A stretch of DNA of 64,000 nucleotides from positions 292,750,971 to 292,814,970 of the forward strand of contig CM037878.1 of NCBI GenBank assembly GCA_021292165.1. The letters are read 5' to 3'. The notes under the pieces are model-generated. The model was not told the DNA's origin. It searched no databases and worked only from the letters and a program-made list of their open reading frames with translations. Source of the DNA: Shinisaurus crocodilurus. Lineage: Eukaryota > Chordata > Lepidosauria > Squamata > Shinisauridae. The position numbers and the translations under genes were made by a program. Positions 23,301-33,226 of the stretch are shown in pieces (position 1 is the stretch's first letter; each line of letters begins with the position of its first letter).

Positions 23301-26300
23301 GGGGGTTCCTGGATGCACCCCGGGTACGTTGCCTGAAGAAGAGGCTGCTCAATAAGCAGGGCTTCAACTGAGAGGAGGAGACAATTGGAGCCTTTGGAAA
23401 ATGAAATGCTGAAAAACTTGAACTGAACGTGTGCCCCTCAGAAAAGATCGCACTGGACAACCCGACCACTGGCAGAGATGGAGCAGCTGCGCAAATATAA
23501 CCCAAGCAGTCTCTTGGGGCAACAACAGATGTAGGAATTCAGACCAGGACAATGAAACAATGGCAAAACTCACAAAACTGAGTGTTAGCTTTTTTGAGTT
23601 TCACAGAACTCTTCCTCAGGCTGGGGATAAAACAAGAAGACGGGGAGGAAGAGGAGAGGGAAAGAGGTTGCTGGTATATTATGACCTGGGGGAAGCCTCC
23701 AATATTTTATTTATTTACTCATTTATTAAATTTATATCCCACCTTTCCACCCAAAACAGTGCTCAGGGAAGGCTGAGAGGCGTATATGGCAGATGCCGTC
23801 AGCATCCCTGCTAGTCAAAAAAAAAAGTGCTGGCGCTGCGTCCCTGCAAGCCCCAGTTCCACTACAACACCGGTCTTTTTCTTAACCCTGTGGAATCGAC
23901 CCAAATTAGCCACCCAGTTAATCCATGGCTGAGCTGGGATTAGAAACCAGGTCTACTTGTAGCAATCCAGTCACAAAATGAGAGAGAAAGAGTTGGTAAA
24001 CAAGGGATAATGTCCATCCAGAGAGGGAAAACATGGCTACCTTTGTGTACTGAACACTGGAAGGGTTGGCCCCTCCTTCCTCTTGTCCCGGCTTCACAGG
24101 AGAAAGGGAGAAGACACTTTTGAAGAACGTCCGCAGTAAGATACCCTTCTTGTAAGACCCCATTGTCTTTGTTACGTGCCTCTTGCTGGATGAAACCAAA
24201 AGCGCAGGTAAGTGGTTTGTTTTATTTACTTATATAACATTTTTTAAAATGTTATAATGTTGAGGTCGCTCTGTATCAGAGCGACCTCAACATTATAACA
24301 TTAAAAAAATGTTATATAAAGGTAAAATGTTATATAAATGTTATGTAAAGGTCAATTTACAATGATAGCACACAACAGAATATGACAACATAGCACCTGC
24401 AGTTCCGACTAACAGGATAAAACAAACACAAAACCTGCAGATAAAGGACCATTAAAAGATCTCATATACAGTGACATGTAGCACAAACACCAGCTGTGAC
24501 ACACTGTTGACATTTGTAAAGTACAGAATGGCTGGTAAACAAATCATGTTTAGTCTTCTACTTCCTGCCCGTTTCTCATGGGAAAAGTAGGTGTGAAAGA
24601 AATACGAGCTGGTCACATGGTTTGTATGTTCTGGTGACGTACTACTGACTTGTTAGCTTTCTGTTCTGTAGCCATTTTGGAGAGAGTTTTGCTTGCTTCT
24701 TTTTCTCTCTGGTCTTCTGACTAGTGCTTGCTGGACTAAATGCAATCATGTAACGTCTTAAGCTGAGGTGGAATGATAAACAACTTGCTCCACTGGATTA
24801 ATGCTTGCTATGCATTGTTCTCTGCACATGGACTGTAATTAGGGGATGTATACTCTGTAGCATATACTTGCTATAGTAATAAACAGGTAGAACAATAACC
24901 TGTGGAGTCTACAGAGTTATTTCCTTATTACTGGGTACTGCAAGGAGGAGGCTGAACTGGCTGACATCCGATACGCTTGGAATGCTGCGTGGAGTGGGAG
25001 AGACAAGTCTGAACTTCTGTGTGTAGATTTATGGGCATTTGCACACGGGAGCAGGATTTTAAATCTTCCATCTCACACAAGTGAAGCGCTCTGTTTTTCC
25101 AGGAGGCTTGTGTGCCTTCAGGGTGGTGTGTCATAACACCTTCAGGTATTACTGTACCAGCCTTCCCCCCCCCCCTGACCCCCCCTTCAGATGTGTTGTA
25201 CAGTACTACAACTCCCATCATCCCTGATCAGCTCATGTCCCCTATTGCTCTCATGTCCTGCTTGTGGGCTTTCCAGGAGCGTCTGGTTGGCCACTGCTGG
25301 AAAGAGATTTCTGGATCAGATTGGCTCTTGTTCTCATCCTGCAGGAATCTTCCTAGTAGCGTCCCTTCCAGCCCACTGATTCTATGAAACGGAAATTCTC
25401 CCCCAAAAGAAGTTAAATGATTTTGTAAGAATAAACAAGCACCTTGCCAGCTCTCCCTATTACACATTATCCGTTTCTGATCCCTGGTTTACAGAGAAAC
25501 AGAGATGACCTAATACTAAACGGGGCACAGAACGTAGGAGGCCAGTTACATCTTGGCTGTCCTTATTTGAATTCCACATCCTGTTCAAAAAAACAGCCCA
25601 CAGAACTGTCAAGGAAGTGACTCAAAATGCAGTTCTGTCCCCTCAGTATAGCTGCAAGACCGCTTCCTAGGTGCCGCTGGCTCATTACTGTCACAAATAA
25701 AGAAATGCCAATTAGCAAGCAAGCCAATAATTAGAGATACGCGGAACTCATTTCCCTGAATTTGCAGGACAGCTTGTGTCCCGGGAGTGCCTTTCTTTTG
25801 ACGGCTGAATTTTCCAATATTTTTAGGGTGGGTTTATACAGTTGCTTTTGTTAAAGGAAAATGAATCTCATCATGTAGTTTTCAGGCCGTGGGGAAAAGG
25901 ATGGGTTGGGGCCAGAACTAAAAGTAGAAATGGGGTGGGTGGGTTTATTTTATCTGCATTTTTAAGTCCTTTCATTCCGTCCAGAGTATGAGCAGAACAG
26001 AATACGTTTATTGCTCAATCTAAAGATCATTGCACTACAATATTGAAATACACATAAAGTTAAAACAGAAAAACTATAAAATACATATTAAACCTTTACT
26101 CATATTAAAATAGGATAAATGGGCAACAATAACATGGCATATAGGAACCTTTAGCGTCGTCAATCACCTTACATCAGTGTTCTCCAACCTTGGGTCCCCA
26201 GATGTTTTTGGCCTACAACTTCCAGCATGCCGAAGCTATAGTCCAAAAACATCTGGGGACCCAAGGTTGGAGAACACTGAGCTAGAAGATGGTTACAAAG

Positions 26301-29300
26301 CACCTCCAAATTCTGCTGTTCTGGGAAGAAGGGGCCTGTATCTGGCAGGGAACTATGGTTTTTTGGTCTTGGAGAAGAGCAGAAAAACAAGTCCCATTAG
26401 GATACTGAGGTCTTGCATGTCTCAAGTGAAGCAGCAGAATTCTTGCAAACAACTTTGTGGCCAGCCATTCTGCTCTGATTGCCTTAATTCCTGGGCATGT
26501 TAATACTTGCAAATTTTAGTTCTTGCCTCAGGGGGACAACCACAGAAGCACCCATCATGAAATATTTTATGCTGATTTCTAACCTTCCTGTTTAAGTCAG
26601 GTGGAAGGAAAAACTAAGGATTCAATGCCTTCTTTAAAAGTGGTGAGACCCTAAAGTGGAAGAAATTCTGGCCATGGATGGAGGAATCTACACCACCAGT
26701 TACGTGAGAGACTGATGGACAAAAGACCTCAAAGGTAGATTAGGAATTATGTCAATGTATTAGTTTAAGTTAGTGTAGATCTGTAACTGTATTAGTTAGA
26801 AAATCTTGAAAATGGCAAATCTGTAACACGTTTTCGCGGCGGGTTGTAAAGAATATTGATTTTTGTAGTATGATTTATTTATAATAAAAAATCTATTCCT
26901 AAAAAGAAAAACTATTCCTAAAATACCTTTATTTAACACAATCCCCCCCAAATCCCCCTGGCTCTCCTGCTCACCTGAACCTGTGATTGCCAGAGATATT
27001 TATGCAAAAAAGACTACCCACCAACTTCCCCTTTTCCTCACATTACCCAGGAGAAAGAAAGCCATTGTCTTCTTTCTTCTCTCAACATCTGACACCTTTC
27101 CCAACATTTTCCAACATCCCATGAGCAATCTTGGAGAGAGTAAGAACTCGTTTTGTTTTCATTTTGATTACTAAATCCTGAGAGGCGGGATGAACAGAGC
27201 AACCCAAATCCATGGATTGAAGAGAGGGAAAGAGGATTCCTTCCATCCAAGAAGAAGGACCTTCACACTTTGTTCGGAAGAGCAACCCTCATCTTTCCTC
27301 CCCTCTGTATCCCCTTCTTTTCTAGAGAAGGAGCAAGTCAGCAGATACGGAGAGGATCTTCTATTTTTCTTCTTAGTGGTCCATACTCCAATGATCCTAT
27401 TTTCCTCCCTTTCCCCTAAGATTTCACCCCATGTGAAACTCCAAAAATTCTAGCCTTTAGAGCTCCCTCTTGCTCTTTTATACCTCCTCATCCACTTTCT
27501 TACAACCCCCCTGCATTTACCCTAATCCAGTGTTCTCCAACCTTGGGTCCCCAGATGTTTTTGGCCTACAACTCCCAGCATGCCCCAGCTAGCGTAGCGA
27601 CTTCATTAGACTAGGTGTTGCTTGCGCTGGTTGTGCTAGCTCTGATAGCGGTTGTGCAACCTCTAGCACAGTATTCTCCAACCTTGGGTCCCCAGATGTT
27701 TTTGGCCTACAACTCCCAGCATGCCCCAGCCAGCATAGCTGGCTGGGGCATGCTGGGAGTTGTAGGCCAAAAACATCTGGGGACCCAAGGTTGGAAAACA
27801 CTGCTCTAATCCCACACCTCCAAAACTCTCTCACAATTCCCCCAAAAACTTTGTTTCTCCCCATTCAGATTATTCCAAACTGAACCTTCTTCCCCCGCTT
27901 CCCTCATCTCACCCCTTTTTGAATGAACACACACACACACACACACACACTCTGCTGCCTTTGGTGGATCTCCCTGGGTAAAACTGCCTTGGGTAAAACT
28001 GCCACATAAAAACAGGGTAGACTATGGGTGGACAAATCTGCCAATTTCATTTTTTTTCTTAGCTTCTTTTCTAACCTTAAATTCTGTTCATCCCAAACCC
28101 TGAGATTTTTTTTTAAAAAGCTTGTATGAAATCCACATGCATTTTGGGGTTCATTTCTCCTAATGCATACATGTTTGCATGTAATTTTGTCTTATATAAT
28201 ACACTTCTGAAGTTATTTTATTTATTTATTTATTATATTTATTATATTTATACCCCGCCTTTTTTCCTTCAAGGAACCCAAGGCAGCTTACATAATCCTC
28301 CTCCTCCTCCTCCTCTCCGTTTTATCCTCACAACAACCCTGTGAGGTAGGTTAGGCCGAGAGTCAGTGACTGGCCCAAAGTCACCCAGTGAGTTTCATGG
28401 CCGAGCGGGGACTAGAACCCAGATCTCCTGCGTCCCAGTCCAACACTCTCACCACTACGCCATACTGGCCCTCATGTTTTCATGAATAAACACATTTTTG
28501 TGTGCAGTTTCTGTTGGTATTTCGTGTAACATCACAACGTAAGTTTGGACTCACAGCGAAGGCATGTAACTGCCTGCACCTGTGAACAGGGTGAGGCACT
28601 ACTCTCAGCTACTTAAGACAGCTGAGCTGTGCTCTGGGTTGCTGCAGTAGCTACTCTGTTGCTGTGCCTTGGATAAGAAACAACTGCTACTACTACTGTA
28701 TGGTAAGCACCCTTTGTACAGGGAGACTGCAATTATATACTCTGTTACTCTACAATAAAACTGTATATATATAATCACTCATTGCTACCCTCTGCTTTCT
28801 AGACCTGCTGCGTTGGAGGTAATTTATTTCCCTCCTCCTGCTGACAGTTTCCCCCAATATGCACATATCTTGTATGCATTTTTTTTGACTGAAGAACACC
28901 CGTTAGAAAATTTGGAGAAGTGCAGATTTTGAAGGATGACTGAGTTTTGGTTTGCAGATTGGTTTAAAAGTGTGAAATTAGGTAAATTCGCACTAAAACG
29001 TAAACCGAATGAATTTCGCCCCCATCCCTGGAGTAGATGGGAGCTGAAGTATAGACAAGACCTATGACATGCCACCTGTTCGTACATTTGCGAATATTGC
29101 AACCCTGTGCCACAAATACACAACAGATTCCCTGTTCCGAACAACAGTGGTGGAAGCTCAAAGGTAGTCGGTGTGTGACTGTCATGGGCCAGGAGTTAGA
29201 AGTCAGACCAGGAGTTAGCTAACAGACTAAACAAGAAGCAAACCTACCTTAAGTCAATGATGGTGCTCATGGCATGAAGGCAGACGACACTGGGCTCTGG

Positions 29301-30382
29301 AAGTTCTCTTTTTACCATCTCCTGTAGATGAGGGGGGAGGGAAAAAACCAATGAGATATCCTCAGGCATGTTTTGAAAGGCACTCTGGAAGTCAGGTTGT
29401 CACTTCCCAGATGTAAACAAGCGTCCTCAGGGATTACTGTCAATACGATACCGACATGGGCTCTACTGGAGGGCGTAGGCCTGACTCTTCAATGACACAT
29501 AACCAACGTAGGCAGACACACAGCACATTTCAGAGCTAGCCAATACGTGAGGGGGCACCGTCAGGGTCAGGAAAGCCTTGGCAGGATCTGGTCTTAGATG
29601 GAATTAGACCCAGGGAAGACAGAACTGTGTCTGGAAACATTGGGGTTGTTGGCAGAGGTCAGGCTGACCAAGGCTGGGATCAACAGACAGCAGAGTACTG
29701 AGCGAGAGCAGAGTACTGTACTGGGCAAGACTATGCATTTTTTTCTCCCCATTCTAAAAGGCTGAAATGTCTCTCCTAAAGCTGAGTTACTGGCAGGAAG
29801 AACTTTAAGCTACAATAAATGTTTAGTCCGAAATAAGTCCTACAGCTCCTGGCATTCCCCAGCCAGCCACGAAGACTTATTTCTGTCTAAACATGCATAG
29901 GATTGCACCCTAAACTGCTCTGAACCTTTCTGGGGGAAGCAGCAGAAAGCAAGCAAGCAAGCAAGGAAGAAAGAAAGAAAGAAAGAAAGAAACCAACTCA
30001 CCGTTATGGCTCCCACAACATCAGACGTAAAGTTATCCAGAAAGAATTCAGTCATGTTATTCCAGTTGATTGTCTTGCTGAGTATGGATAAGAACCTCAA
30101 AAAACTTTTCTTCATCATGTCATCCTAAAGCAAATTGGGGGGGGGGGGCGAGTGGGGAGAGGGGAGGAGAAACGGGGGGATTGCACAGTTCTGCCTTTTC
30201 ATTCAACATCCTTTAATGCAGAATTTCCAGTATGAGACGATGCCATGGTGGGGAGTGAGCTGTTTGCTGGGAAAGACCTGAAGGTGGGGGACTAAGTATA
30301 TAATTATTATCAGTGCAGGTGAGCCAAATGCCAACAGGATTCAGTTCAAGTTTGTGGAGAAAAAGCGTCAGAGTTTCCTGCA

Positions 30383-30418
<36 letters not shown>

Positions 30419-33184
30419 CCTCACGTGTAAACAAGTATAATCCCAGCTGGGGGCTGGGAAAGTCATGCAAATGTACCTAGTTCTCTGATGGTGCCGCAAG
30501 AGTCCGCGCCACAGCTATTGGCATGCAAATGCGGCAAAGAGTCGCCTCCCCTGCCTGGCCCAGATGAAGTTCATCCTGATTGGCTAAAGCAGTGTTCTCC
30601 AACCTTGGGTCCCCAGGTGTTTTTGGCTGACAACTCCCAGCATCCTTGATGGAATTTCCTTCAAAACAATTATTTCCACGTCTTTCCCCTCATCATTCAG
30701 CATCATTTTCTCCTTATAGTGTTGTTGGATAACTTGATCTCTTAAACTTTTCCTGACGAACCAAATCAAGACATCTCTCGGGACTTTATTTTTAACAGCA
30801 AAACAAGAGTTAATTCTGTAAACTCTATCAATTTCTGCTTGCATAACTTTCATTTCCATCCTCAAAAAATCTGCTAAAAGCTCAATAATCCTCTTTGTAA
30901 TGTCTTCTGATTGTTGTTCTGGAATTGATCTCAATCTTAAACAACACTCATTTCGCCTTAGCTCCATCAGCGCCAAATCGCTTAAGCATTTTTCAAGATG
31001 TTGTTCTGTCTCTTGACATTTAGCTTCTAAGGTCAAGACCTTCTGATTTGTGCGACCCAACTCCTGGGAAACTTGTTCATGTGATGTTTGCATTTTATTA
31101 ATTGTTACTTCTAAACCTGTCAATCTTTCATCAAGTTTTTTCTCTAATTTCTCAAAGGATTGTTTTTGTTCATTAAAAAATTTTGCTTGCTCTTCTGAAG
31201 ACTTTTGACATTGGTCCATCATGTTTGTCATTTTTAACATCATTAAATTAAAACTCTCAGCCATTTGTTTGATTTTCTTCCACATGGGAAGATTTCCTTC
31301 TTTCTTCCACTTGCCTTGAGTCTTTTTTTGCTGGCATCATGCAATATATATGTTCTTTTTAACACTGCTACAGCTTCTGTCTGATTTACGACAGGTGGCA
31401 GCAATTGCCTAATCTTATCTTGTTCTTGGTATTTCAAAACAAGCGGACTTTCCCCTTTTGTTGTAATCTGTTTACCTGAAATAAAACTTTCCTGGTTTTA
31501 CCCCACACGGGGTGTGTTTGTATGTGGCTCCGCTGTGGTTCAGTGCCAAATCCAGTGTATAGACCCAGGGCAAGGCCCTGAGAGAATCAGTGTCAAGACA
31601 GCAGAGCTAAGGCTGGCAGCTTTGCACCTTTGATCCTCTGGTCTTGAGTAAAGGACCGGTTGGCAGTCCTTTCACAAAGTTAAATTGTTCTCACTGAAAG
31701 ATTGATGATGAAGAAACAGGGCTGGCTGGGGAATGCTGGGAGTTGTAGGACTTTTTTTCCTGTCTAAACATGCATAGGATTGCGCCTTTAGTTTTTTGGA
31801 GCTCCGACTTCTGGTGAAGTGAGTAGGGCAGGGGGAGATGCTGCCGCTCGGTGAGCATAAGGACATAAAAAATAAGTATATAAGAAGAGCTGTGTTGGAT
31901 CATACTAAAGGCATCTCTGCTCCAGCATCTTTTCCCCCACCACGGCCAACCACATGCCCCAATGGGAAACCCACAACCAGGATATGAGAGGGCAATAGCC
32001 TTCTCCCACTGGTGTTCCCCAGCAACTGGTGTTCAGAGCCATGCTGCCTCTGATCCAAGAGTCATCATCAGGTGATCACTCGTGACCGAGTAAGATTGTC
32101 TTCCGGGATAAAAGGAGGAGATTCTAAAGGAAGATTGTGTAGACTCTAGCGATGGGTCCGTAAGTGACTGTGGAGGCCAATTCTAGATCCACACAGCTTC
32201 CCACAGTGAGGACACAGGTTACCAGATGGAAGATGGTCCTGTAAAGGATTCATTTGACGTGCTTTTCGCTTAGCACGTTTCTCCCTTTCACCTTTCACTC
32301 GGGCTTCTTCAAAGTCCATGGAACCTTTGTGAAAGGCCAACCTCCAGTTAGATCGTTCATGGGCCAGAGCTTCCCAGTTTTCAATGTTTATATTGCATTT
32401 TTTTAGATTAGCCTTATGAACATCTTTAAACCTCTTATATTGACCACCGATATTCCGCTTTCCATCCTTGAGTTGGGAGTAAAGTAACTGCTTTGGGAGA
32501 CGGCAGTCAGGCATTCGAACAACATGACCGGCCCACTGAAGTTGGCGTTGAAGGATCATTTTTTCAATGCTAGTAGTCTTTGCTTCAGCACATAGCCATC
32601 AGGAGTAGAGAAGCTGCTGATAGCCTTACCCTCCCATGAGTTTATCCTCCATGAATTAGACAACCCCCCTTTTAAAAAAAACATCTCAGTTGGTGGCCAT
32701 CACAATATCTTGTTGCAGAACATTGATTATTCGGTGGATTAAATATCTAATGTACAGTATAAATAAATGAAAATAAATTTTAAAATGCCATAGTGGCTCA
32801 GATTGCATGGTATGGGTGAGCAAATCCGGCACGCGGAGATGGCTCATCCATAGAGGCTTGAGCTCGTCCGTGGGCCACACCCACTCCTCTCCCCAAGCCC
32901 TGCTCCCTGGCCTGGGGGCTCCCAGCTCTGCTCCCCGATCAGTTGCACTTGCCAACCCCATACTTAGGTTTCTGGAAGGCCTCCAAACAACGAAAAAAGA
33001 GAACACCACTTTACAGGCTGGGCGAAGGCTTCTCATACCTCTTTTTTACTGTTGAAATAATCTATGGTGCTCCTCCAGGATGGCAACAGCAGCTCAGGTT
33101 CCTGAGAAGAACCGGGGTGCTCAGTTTCCTCCCAAATAGTTGCCATCGCAGAGAGATCAGGGACTGAAAACACAAAGGGGGGGG

Positions 33185-33226
<42 letters not shown>

